From Lineus longissimus (Eukaryota > Nemertea > Pilidiophora > Heteronemertea > Lineidae): a DNA stretch of 64,000 nucleotides. Location: the NCBI RefSeq assembly GCF_910592395.1, contig NC_088311.1:190501-254500 (forward strand). Reading direction: 5' to 3'. Positions 12,425-23,862 of this stretch are shown here, piece by piece (within the stretch, counting starts at the first letter, position 1; each line of letters begins with the position of its first letter). Made by a program: the position numbers and the translations under genes. The notes beneath the pieces are model-generated. The model did no database searches and was not told the origin of the DNA. It saw only the letters and a list, made by a program, of their open reading frames with translations.

Positions 12425-14000
12425 CATAGTACAGTCACTAGCCCTACGACTAGATTAGCCCTTACAGTAGGCTTGTATTTGCCATTCTCCTGAGGCCAAT
12501 AGATCAGTCTACATGAGACTGCACCCATTTTCCTCCACTCTCCATCATTATAAAGCACAGGCTAATGATCCCATAGCTTCTGCCTGAAACCCATACTTAA
12601 CAAGTCAATTTGATTTAGTGGTCTGTGAGACTATGATGATGGCGTAACCCTGTATGCACTTGTTGATCATTTCCACCTGAATCCAAGCCAATCCAAGTAA
12701 TCTGTGCATTATGTAAGCGCTGTGTTATTGAGTAAATCATACAAAGGTTACCAAAGCATGGTACTGACTCAATAAAGATTGGACACTGCTGCACTGGTTG
12801 TGTATAATAAGTCATCGACCAGTTGTCAGACACTGTGAAACTTTAAGTCATTTCATATGAAATTAAGTTGAAAAGAGCTAGGTTAGTTTCCAATTGTAAT
12901 GGCAGATGTGAGCTCTGATCAAGAACAAACCCATCACTCTGCCTGCTTATTGAAAAGAAGGCAATACGGATTGTTGATGTGATGCTCTCAGTAAAGAGTA
13001 AAGAAGATTATAGATTTCCGGTGGCTGTCATCTCTATGTGCTCTCTTATTGCCAAGAGAGGCAGATCATCTGATATGAATGCTCAGCCACTGTGCATAGA
13101 ATTAGAACAGGTCGATGAAGGCTTTGTGATATGGAATCAATGATTCCATACCCTGTTCTGGTTGACTATGGACTTGAGTAGCCAGCCAAGGGCAGATCTA
13201 CTGAAACAAACAATGTCTCAGTAGTGTAACAACCCCCTTCCTTCTCACTTCAATCTGCACACCTTGCCTCTGGTTCTGCCTGCTTGGCCAGTCTGCCATA
13301 GCAATGTCTGTCTGACATCCAATGGTACACAAGTGCTGTATGGTAGCTGTGATCAGCAACTTCTTTGAAGACCATCCAAGAGTATTTTTGGGTTAAACCT
13401 ATTAGAAGTCTACATGTGAGCCCATGGTGTGATCAATTGGTTGACATTAGCATTTGTAGCCGGGTCGCTATGATCCAGTCGTGCAATATGGTATTCATGA
13501 ATGCGCTAACCTTGTTATGGTTATTGACCCAGCGCCAGTCTCCTCCAGTTATGGTGCAATGTTTGGACATGTAGTGCCTGTGTTGATACAGACTGCGATG
13601 GGATTGTCTAGGCTATTAACTTAGTTCGGCTGGGACTGCTTTGAGGAGGTCGCTAGAAGACAGGATGTTGGCTCTGCCTCAATATGAGCTAAACCCTGCA
13701 AGAAAGTGTCTAGGGCAACTCTCTTTCTCCGATGACTGCTTTGATAGTGGGGAGGGTTGGTTTTGTGTCCTGTTTACTGAAAGCTAGTATGAGGGCAGTA
13801 AGGCATGCCTTGACAACCCATCAACAGCTTCCTTGTAAGAAATGCTAGACTTGTAAGTAAGAAGGAACGGTGAGGAACAACCTGAGAATGGGGTGATGTT
13901 GTTTGTAACTGTTTACCCACCTGATGAGTCTGCTATCAGATGGTGAACTCATTATTCAGCTTTTTACAAACAATAGGTTATTGGAGTACTCGGAGGGGAA
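12425..14000. other. Intronic stretch with no recognised feature
   Basis: No coding exon, RNA gene or repeat can be supported. A GTAAGT at 13854 lacks an upstream exon. Confidence 0.45.
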
Positions 14001-17000
14001 GCCAGGCAAGTTGACTTTGCTGCAGCTCATGTAACAAGCTTTGTAACTGCTCCATGAAATACAACCAGAAGCCAGGCAAGTTGTCTTTGCTGCAGCTCAT
14101 GTAACAAGCTTTGTAACTGCTCCATGAAATACAACCAGAAGCCAGGCAAGTTGACTTTGCTGCAGCTCATGTAACAAGCTTTGTAACTGCTCCATGAAAT
14201 ACAACCAGAAGCCAGGCAAGTTGACTTTGCTGCAGCTCATGTAACAAGCTTTGTAACTGCTCCATGAAATACAACCAGAAGCCAGGCAAGTTGTCTTTGC
14301 TGCAGCTCATGTAACAAGCTTTGTAACTGCTCCATGAAATACAACCAGAAGCCAGGCAAGTTGACTTTGCTGCAGCTCATGTAACAAGCTTTGTAACTGC
14401 TCCATGAAATACAGCCAGAAGCCAGGCAAGTTGTCTTTGCTGCAGCTCATGTAACAAGCTTTGTAACTGCTCCATGAAATACAACCAGAAGCCAGGCAAG
14501 TTGTCTTTGCTGCAGCTCATGTAACAAGCTTTGTAACTGCTCCATGAAATACAACCAGAAGCCAGGCAAGTTGACTTTGCTGCAGCTCATGTAACAAGCT
14601 TTGTAACTGCTCCATGAAATACAACCAGAAGCCAGGCAAGTTGTCTTTGCTGCAGCTCATGTAACAAGCTTTGTAACTGCTCCATGAAATACAACCAGAA
14701 GCCAGGCAAGTTGACTTTGCTGCAGCTCATGTAACAAGCTTTGTAACTGCTCCATGAAATACAACCAGAAGCCAGGCAAGTTGACTTTGCTGCAGCTCAT
14801 GTAACAAGCTTTGTAACTGCTCCATGAAATACAACCAGAAGCCAGGCAAGTTGACTTTGCTGCAGCTCATGTAACAAGCTTTGTAACTGCTCCATGAAAT
14901 ACAACCAGAAGCCAGGCAAGTTGACTTTGCTGCAGCTCATGTAACAAGCTTTGTAACTGCTCCATGAAATACAACCAGAAGCCAGGCAAGTTGACTTTGC
15001 TGCAGCTCATGTAACAAGCTTTGTAACTGCTCCATGAAATACAACCAGAAGCCAGGCAAGTTGTCTTTGCTGCAGCTCATGTAACAAGCTTTGTAACTGC
15101 TCCATGAAATACAACCAGAAGCCAGGCAAGTTGACTTTGCTGCAGCTCATGTAACAAGCTTTGTAACTGCTCCATGAAATACAACCAGAAGCCAGGCAAG
15201 TTGTCTTTGCTGCAGCTCATGTAACAAGCTTTGTAACTGCTCCATGAAATACAACCAGAAGCCAGGCAAGTTGACTTTGCTGCAGCTCATGTAACAAGCT
15301 TTGTAACTGCTCCATGAAATACAACCAGAAGCCAGGCAAGTTGTCTTTGCTGCAGCTCATGTAACAAGCTTTGTAACTGCTCCATGAAATACAACCAGAA
15401 GCCAGGCAAGTTGACTTTGCTGCAGCTCATGTAACAAGCTTTGTAACTGCTCCATGAAATACAACCAGAAGCCAGGCAAGTTGACTTTGCTGCAGCTCAT
15501 GTAACAAGCTTTGTAACTGCTCCATGAAATACAACCAGAAGCCAGGCAAGTTGTCTTTGCTGCAGCTCATGTAACAAGCTTTGTAACTGCTCCATGAAAT
15601 ACAACCAGAAGCCAGGCAAGTTGACTTTGCTGCAGCTCATGTAACAAGCTTTGTAACTGCTCCATGAAATACAACCAGAAGCCAGGCAAGTTGACTTTGC
15701 TGCAGCTCATGTAACAAGCTTTGTAACTGCTCCATGAAATACAACCAGAAGCCAGGCAAGTTGACTTTGCTGCAGCTCATGTAACAAGCTTTGTAACTGC
15801 TCCATGAAATACAACCAGAAGCCAGGCAAGTTGACTTTGCTGCAGCTCATGTAACAAGCTTTGTAACTGCTCCATGAAATACAGCCAGAAGCCAGGCAAG
15901 TTGTCTTTGCTGCAGCTCATGTAACAAGCTTTGTAACTGCTCCATGAAATACAACCAGAAGCCAGGCAAGTTGACTTTGCTGCAGCTCATGTAACAAGCT
16001 TTGTAACTGCTCCATGAAATACAGCCAGAAGCCAGGCAAGTTGTCTTTGCTGCAGCTCATGTAACAAGCTTTGTAACTGCTCCATGAAATACAACCAGAA
16101 GCCAGGCAAGTTGACTTTGCTGCAGCTCATGTAACAAGCTTTGTAACTGCTCCATGAAATACAGCCAGAAGCCAGGCAAGTTGTCTTTGCTGCAGCTCAT
16201 GTAACAAGCTTTGTAACTGCTCCATGAAATACAACCAGAAGCCAGGCAAGTTGACTTTGCTGCAGCTCATGTAACAAGCTTTGTAACTGCTCCATGAAAT
16301 ACAGCCAGAAGCCAGGCAAGTTGTCTTTGCTGCAGCTCATGTAACAAGCTTTGTAACTGCTCCATGAAATACAACCAGAAGCCAGGCAAGTTGACTTTGC
16401 TGCAGCTCATGTAACAAGCTTTGTAACTGCTCCATGAAATACAGCCAGAAGCCAGGCAAGTTGTCTTTGCTGCAGCTCATGTAACAAGCTTTGTAACTGC
16501 TCCATGAAATACAACCAGAAGCCAGGCAAGTTGACTTTGCTGCAGCTCATGTAACAAGCTTTGTAACTGCTCCATGAAATACAACCAGAAGCCAGGCAAG
16601 TTGACTTTGCTGCAGCTCATGTAACAAGCTTTGTAACTGCTCCATGAAATACAACCAGAAGCCAGGCAAGTTGACTTTGCTGCAGCTCATGTAACAAGCT
16701 TTGTAACTGCTCCATGAAATACAGCCAGAAGCCAGGCAAGTTGTCTTTGCTGCAGCTCATGTAACAAGCTTTGTAACTGCTCCATGAAATACAACCAGAA
16801 GCCAGGCAAGTTGACTTTGCTGCAGCTCATGTAACAAGCTTTGTAACTGCTCCATGAAATACAACCAGAAGCCAGGCAAGTTGACTTTGCTGCAGCTCAT
16901 GTAACAAGCTTTGTAACTGCTCCATGAAATACAACCAGAAGCCAGGCAAGTTGTCTTTGCTGCAGCTCATGTAACAAGCTTTGTAACTGCTCCATGAAAT

Positions 17001-18607
17001 ACAACCAGAAGCCAGGCAAGTTGACTTTGCTGCAGCTCATGTAACAAGCTTTGTAACTGTTCCATGAAATACAACCAGAAGCCAGGCAAGTTGTCTTTGC
17101 TGCAGCTCATGTAACAAGCTTCGTAACTGCTCCATGAAATACAACCAGAAGCCAGGCAAGTTGTCTTTGCTGCAGCTCATGTAACAAGCTTTGTAACTGC
17201 TCCATGAAATACAACCAGAAGCCAGGCAAGTTGACTTTGCTGCAGCTCATGTAACAAGCTTCGTAACTGCTCCATGAAATACAACCAGAAGCCAGGCAAG
17301 TTGTCTTTGCTGCAGCTCATGTAACAAGCTTTGTAACTGCTCCATGAAATACAACCAGAAGCCAGGCAAGTTGACTTTGCTGCAGCTCATGTAACAAGCT
17401 TTGTAACTGCTCCATGAAATACAACCAGAAGCCAGGCAAGTTGACTTTGCTGCAGCTCATGTAACAAGCTTTGTAACTGCTCCATGAAATACAACCAGAA
17501 GCCAGGCAAGTTGACTTTGCTGCAGCTCATGTAACAAGCTTTGTAACTGCTCCATGAAATACAACCAGAAGCCAGGCAAGTTGACTTTGCTGCAGCTCAT
17601 GTAACAAGCTTTGTAACTGCTCCATGAAATACAACCAGAAGCCAGGCAAGTTGACTTTGCTGCAGCTCATGTAACAAGCTTTGTAACTGCTCCATGAAAT
17701 ACAACCAGAAGCCAGGCAAGTTGACTTTGCTGCAGCTCATGTAACAAGCTTTGTAACTGCTCCATGAAATACAACCAGAAGCCAGGCAAGTTGACTTTGC
17801 TGCAGCTCATGTAACAAGCTTTGTAACTGCTCCATGAAATACAACCAGAAGCTAGGCAAGTTGACTTTGCTGCAGCTCATGTAACAAGCTTTGTAACTGC
17901 TCCATGAAATACAACCAGAAGCCAGGCAAGTTGACTTTGCTGCAGCTCATGTAACAAGCTTTGTAACTGCTCCATGAAATACAGCCAGAAGCCAGGCAAG
18001 TTGACTTTGCTGCAGCTCATGTAACAAGCTTTGTAACTGCTCCATGAAATACAACCAGAAGCCAGGCAAGTTGACTTTGCTGCAGCTCATGTAACAAGCT
18101 TCGTAACTGCTCCATGAAATACAACCAGAAGCCAGGCAAGTTGACTTTGCTGCAGCTCATGTAACAAGCTTTGTAACTGCTCCATGAAATACAACCAGAA
18201 GCCAGGCAAGTTGACTTTGCTGCAGCTCATGTAACAAGCTTTGTAACTGCTCCATGAAATACAACCAGAAGCCAGGCAAGTTGTCTTTGCTGCAGCTCAT
18301 GTAACAAGCTTTGTAACTGCTCCATGAAATACAACCAGAAGCCAGGCAAGTTGACTTTGCTGCAGCTCATGTAACAAGCTTTGTAACTGCTCCATGAAAT
18401 ACAACCAGAAGCCAGGCAAGTTGACTTTGCTGCAGCTCATGTAACAAGCTTTGTAACTGCTCCATGAAATACAACCAGAAGCCAGGCAAGTTGACTTTGC
18501 TGCAGCTCATGTAACAAGCTTTGTAACTGCTCCATGAAATACAACCAGAAGCCAGGCAAGTTGACTTTGCTGCAGCTCATGTAACAAGCTTTGTAACTGC
18601 TCCATGA
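14001..18607. repeat. Large minisatellite, 70-bp unit, about 66 copies, with a dimeric higher-order block
   Basis: The unit starts gccaggcaagttgactttgc, continues with tgcagctcatgtaacaagct, and ends in a tccatgaaatacaacca segment. It repeats every 70 bases from 14001 to a truncated last copy, with no length change. Variable sites are ttgac/ttgtc, acaacc/acagcc, and rare changes such as cttcgt. Between 15881 and about 16511 the acagcc+ttgtc type alternates strictly with acaacc+ttgac, forming a 140-bp unit. This is the largest array in the window. Confidence 0.98.
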
Positions 18608-18985
18608 TTCTCAGTTACAATTACCACAAGCCATTTTTTGTGTTTTTACCTGTTGCTCTCCAAGGTTGTTACAGAGCTGAAGAAACTGGCATTATCTACC
18701 GTACAATATCATAAATCAACCGAGCAATGTCCTACACAGTAGTGAAGTATGCTGCTTTTCAAGCATCAAATTCTTGGATTCACCAGTTGATGTGTTGGCA
18801 AATTTGTTTCTGTATCCTGGATCATCTATTGTGTGATCATGTTGCTTTAAGCTGATGTAAATTGCTGGACTTTCTTTATTGGATTGTATTGGACTTGTAC
18901 AAAACTAGGAGGACTGATTGTGAATTCATTGGCAATGCATCCTGTCAAGTGTCATGACTGGAGTCTGTTGCACTCACTGCCAAGT
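18608..18985. other. Spacer between two minisatellites
   Basis: Unique-looking intron sequence of about 380 bases with no exon or RNA signal. Confidence 0.5.
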
Positions 18986-20504
18986 TGCCAAGACTTCTCC
19001 AGTTAGACAAAATGAGAGACTGCCAAGACTTGTCCAGTTGCACAAAATGAGAGACTGCCAAGACTTGTCCAGTTGCACAAAATGAGAGACTGCCAAGACT
19101 TGTCCAGTTGCACAAAATGAGAGACTGCCAAGACTTGTCCAGTTGCACAAAATGAGAGACTGCCAAGACTTGTCCAGTTGCACAAAATGAGAGACTGGCA
19201 AGACTTGTCCAGTTGCACAAAATGAGAGACTGCCAAGACTTGTCCAGTTGCACAAAATGAGAGACTGCCAAGACTTGTCCAGTTGCACAAAATGAGAGAC
19301 TGCCAAGACTTGTCCAGTTGCACAAAATGAGAGACTGCCAAGACCTGTCCTGTTAGACAAAATGAGAGACTGCCAAGACTTGTCCAGTTGCACAAAATGA
19401 GAGACTGCCAAGACTTGTCCAGTTGCACAAAATGAGAGACTGCCAAGACCTGTCCAGTTAGACAAAATGAGAGACTGCCAAGACTTGTCCAGTTAGACAA
19501 AATGAGAGACTGCCAAGACTTGTCCAGTTAGACAAAATGAGAGACTGCCAAGACTTGTCCAGTTGCACAAAATGAGAGACTGCCAAGACCTGTCCAGTTA
19601 GACAAAATGAGAGACTGCCAAGACTTGTCCAGTTGCACAAAATGAGAGACTGCCAAGACCTGTCCAGTTAGACAAAATGAGAGACTGCCAAGACTTGTCC
19701 AGTTGCACAAAATGAGAGACTGCCAAGACTTGTCCAGTTGCACAAAATGAGAGACTGCCAAGACTTGTCCAGTTGCACAAAATGAGAGACTGCCAAGACT
19801 TGTCCAGTTGCACAAAATGAGAGACTGCCAAGACTTGTCCAGTTGCACAAAATGAGAGACTGCCAAGACTTGTCCAGTTAGACAAAATGAGAGACTGCCA
19901 AGACTTGTCCAGTTGCACAAAATGAGAGACTGCCAAGACTTGTCCAGTTGCACAAAATGAGAGACTGCCAAGACTTGTCCAGTTGCACAAAATGAGAGAC
20001 TGCCAAGACCTGTCCTGTTAGACAAAATGAGAGACTGCCAAGACTTGTCCAGTTGCACAAAATGAGAGACTGCCAAGACTTGTCCAGTTAGACAAAATGA
20101 GAGACTGCCAAGACTTTTCCAGTTGCACAAAATGAGAGACTGCCAAGACTTGTCCAGTTGCACAAAATGAGAGACTGCCAAGACTTGTCCAGTTGCACAA
20201 AATGAGAGACTGCCAAGACTTGTCCAGTTAGACAAAATGAGAGACTGCCAAGACTTGTCCAGTTAGACAAAATGAGAGACTGCCAAGACCTGTCCTGTTA
20301 GACAAAATGAGAGACTGCCAAGACTTGTCCAGTTGCACAAAATGAGAGACTGCCAAGACTTGTCCAGTTGCACAAAATGAGAGACTGCCAAGACTTGTCC
20401 AGTTAGACAAAATGAGAGACTGCCAAGACTTGTCCAGTTAGACAAAATGAGAGACTGCCAAGACTTGTCCAGTTGCACAAAATGAGAGACTGGCAAGACC
20501 TGTT
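18986..20504. repeat. Minisatellite, 35-bp unit, about 43 copies
   Basis: The unit is tgccaagacttgtccagttg plus cacaaaatgagagac. Successive starts at 19021 and 19056 give 35 bp. Two main types, agttgcac and agttagac, are mixed, with agacctgtcctg as a rarer variant. The minus strand has no stops, so long ORFs appear in all three frames with a 35-residue period. They are not taken as genes. Confidence 0.97.
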
Positions 20505-23500
20505 TAGCTCCCTCATACTAGCTGTAAGCCCAGGTACGTCTTGAGGTCGTGATCAATTTCATTGCCACTTTGAGCAGTCGGCCTAAAGCGATCACCAGGT
20601 TTTTAGGTGGGCGGTTTATGAGTGAAGTATGCTGTTTATTAGCCTTTTCTCAAGTTCATACCCTTGAGGCACGAGGCAGATTGAGAGCGGGTTGCTTTCT
20701 GGTTGGGCGCGATGGAAAGTGCTATCAATGGTGGTTTTCCTTTTCACACCTTGTTCCTCCTTTCAGAGACTTTTATGTGGGTGCCAGGGCAACCAATCCT
20801 GAACCTCATGGTTTTAAAGATGGTCAAGCCGAGGCCAACCTGATAATTCACCTCTGTACCCTTGCCTCTGGGGACTATGAGTAACACACTCCCAGGTCCA
20901 TGGTACATTATGTGGATGCCTAGGCCGAGTAAAGGAAGAAACAGCCAGTCCAATGATTCACCTCAGTGCCCAGCCTGCGCACATTTTTAGGAACACATAT
21001 CCCAAGTTTTCGAGTGAGCTGTCTAACATACCTTCAAGTTAGCAAGGGTAGTGATGAAGTAAACACCTGCTGAAGTATACACGACCAAGTTGTCTCAGGC
21101 CAGTGTAATGTATCTTCAATCAAAGAACCAAAAATAAGACCTGGGTAAATGTTAAACCCACAAATGGCTCCAACACCAGAGAGCGTCAAGAGCTACTCAG
21201 TTCTTCCTTTCTCCTCCATGAGGCAGCACAGTGACTGATCAGATCTGTAACCTGTTGCTTTAGTCTCCTTTCAGTAAAGCAGTAACGGCTGCGTGTTTCT
21301 GAGCTAAAGCCATTGTGTTTTAGACATCAAGAGCTGCCACAGAATAGATGGCTCTCGTGTTGGCTGTCAAGATTTAGCTAGCTGGAAGCTGGTCCACTGA
21401 CAACTTAGTCAGTTGCCGCAACACACAGCAGTAGTCATAGGGTAGAGACTCGGGACAATTCCTCTGAATCCTGGGGAATGTTTGAAACTGCTGTTAATTT
21501 GACTGTGAATGAAGACTTCAGCGTGGCCAGCCTCCGGTGACATCCATGCTGGATACCAGGTCCAATGACTATGTAATTTCTACAGGCTGTTTCACAACTT
21601 GTGCTGTGAAAGATACTGAGATACTGAGAGTTCAGTCATCTAGTCGGATGAGGCATGTGGAAAAAGGTTGTTGAGCAACTCCTGTTTACCAAAAAGATTT
21701 GACATTCTTGAATGAGGCAAAGGTTGTTACCACCCCTTCCCTTATCGAGATGGCTGCACAACACACCGATGTGTGGTAGAATACCAGACTGATACCCTGG
21801 GAAGGAAGCAGCAAGCTCGTCAAGATAGACAAGACAAGAAACTTGAGGTAGAACGCGAGAAGATGAATGCTAGACTGGCTAATGCCAGGTACAACAGTTT
21901 CCGTTACTCGTTGCCATAGTAACGAACAACATATGGCCACAATATACCTCAGCTACTTTGAACTGGGTTCAGATTGTTGGGCGGGAGATGAAGCAGGGGA
22001 TTATTAAGACTTTGGAAGTCATTTAAATGCTCGGATGTATTGGGGGGTTGGGTTTAATTTGGCGGATCACACTCAATGACTCCAGCAGGTTATATTTCTA
22101 TAACTTTGGCTGAACAGCTCACGACAATATGTACTTAAGGTGGTTTTGCTGAACTTATGTCGTATTGGCAGTCATAGCCCTGGGGTTTTAAAAAGCCACT
22201 ATTCGTAGTGATGAAGAAAGTGCCTCAACGTAACAGGAATGAACTAGGGGCTTCCATGCACTCTCTCTCCCTATTCATCTTGTTCTCCAATCTGAAACTT
22301 GTAATCTCTGCTGGCTCGAATTGATAATACCTGATCTCCTCTAAAAGCAGTGATTAGTTCCAATACGGAGAGAATGATTGATATGCTCATCCTAATAGTC
22401 CGCTCATATTGATTATTGATCTCTGATGTGGGGAGAGATGAACTGTGACGATTCCCCACCAGATCCGCATGCCAGTGTTCAATACACAGTTATCAACCAG
22501 CAGTGGTTGGATCCACACTGGGTAAAAGTATCACTCGACAACCGTATCACTCCTACTCACCTCTCGGAACCCGGAAAAAAATGTTTAACTCACTGAAAGT
22601 TGAAATTGACATCAATGACCAAAACTGTTCTCCCCGTACCCAGTGCAAATGACATGCTTTAAACATTACCCGAGGTGAGCACATGGTCCCATCTCATATT
22701 TGCAGTGATATCCCCAAGGCTATTATTGAAATATGCACTGTTCTATATATACATGTTCTCTTTGTTGCAAGATGAAACCACTTATTGAGTTTTGTTTGAA
22801 ATTCTATCACATTTGGTGAGACACAGATTTTCATGTCAAATTGGCAAACTGTCATTGACAGTCTGCTCGAGTTCTACCTATTGTAATGGTGAGACTTTCC
22901 ATTGCCAGTTGATTTCAGTTGGTTTCTATCTGCTGGGCTGTTGTGGAGGATGTCTAACATTGAAAGCTTTAGATGATAGGATCTGTTTGGACACATTTCA
23001 TCAAAGCAATATTGGATCATAATGGCTGCATTCTTCAACACTGTCTAGTCAGTTCAGTAGGTCTGTTCCCAGTCCTGATATCTGTTACACTGCCAGTTTC
23101 AGTCATGCAAGGTCATTTAAGTTCTGTGGAAGCCATATCTACGGTACAGTACGGTATCCGATAAGCTTAATGATGCTCTGTGGTGTGAAAGACTGAAACA
23201 CTTTGTCTGGCAACAAACAAAATCAGCTATCATATACAACCTGTCCCCATCTCCTCTATTCAATAACCCATCCAACGTTATTGGCCTTTCAGTAGATAAT
23301 TGGTTATAAGGCTGTGTGCTGTATCATCGATGAAATGCATCAGTTCTCTCATGTGATAACATCCACTGAAGCCCTGGGCGATATGGATGCAGGATGATGT
23401 CATCGCCTTCACTGCCTGGGATGGTTACTAATGGTGACTGGGTAAAGCACATGTCAGTGAGTTACAGTTGGTAGGTAAGGCCTTCATTGCTTTACCTAGC

Positions 23501-23739
23501 ATTGAGACGGCAAATGAGATGGCAAATGTCTAACCTGTCACTCTGCAGAGATGAGTCTTATTGTGTTCTTATGGATTCCATGTTTATAGAAGAGAAGATA
23601 ACAATGTACAATGGAGGTTGGGATATAATGATGTGAATTGGCAGAGATGGATTGTAGTCTGATCATTCAAATGACTTTGGGATAACTCAGTGATTTCAAA
23701 CGTGTATTGTAATAAACTTTGATGGTTACATAATTCAAA
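20505..23739. other. Intronic stretch with one coding-like patch
   Basis: No exon is firmly supported. A CAG|GTACGT donor-like site at about 20531 follows the 35-bp array but has no start or acceptor that makes an exon. The charged-helix patch at 21716-21917 is listed separately. The last part (22450-23739) is featureless apart from lying upstream of exon B and so presumably includes its promoter. Confidence 0.4.
21716..21917 (+). other. Coding-like segment: charged, helix-forming peptide (unassigned)
   Basis: An open frame of 67 codons between stops includes a strongly charged run, residues RKQQARQDRQDKK followed by LEVEREKMNARLANAR, that looks like a coiled-coil segment. A CCAG|GTACAA donor-like site falls at 21888/21889; otherwise the frame stops at TAG (21915-21917). 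The possible acceptors (AG at 21779 or 21787) have poor pyrimidine tracts. Leaving at the donor would be phase 2, which does not fit the phase-0 exons of the main gene. It could be a terminal exon, a pseudoexon or chance. Confidence 0.2.
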
Positions 23740-23862
23740 ATGGACGACTTTGATTCTGATTCACTGCCGGAGACCGAACTCCATTCACCTCAGGAATATG
23801 TTTGGCGGCGCTACAGTCTGCACGAAGTTGAACTTGTCGGCAGCCGGATACCAGTGATCGTG
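23740..23862 (+). CDS. Alternative first coding exon B (41 aa)
   Basis: This short first exon supplies an acidic N-terminus with a PKA-like RRYS site (Ser26), ending SRIPVIV. An in-frame TAA lies two codons before the ATG and there is no good acceptor close upstream, so the start is set and the promoter is probably nearby. The exon leaves in phase 0 at GTAAGT (23863), like exons A, C and D, and can be read straight into the exon at 63226. The implied intron is 39 kb. Its last codons (CCA-GTG-ATC-GTG) nearly match a tract inside exon C. No domain is recognised. The in-phase donor and Ser/Arg style make a real exon likely; transcript data are lacking. Confidence 0.65.

Noticed and set aside
18945-20496. 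Long minus-strand ORFs with 35-residue periodicity
   Set aside because: By-product of the 35-bp array, which has no minus-strand stops in any frame; several overlapping frames are equally open.
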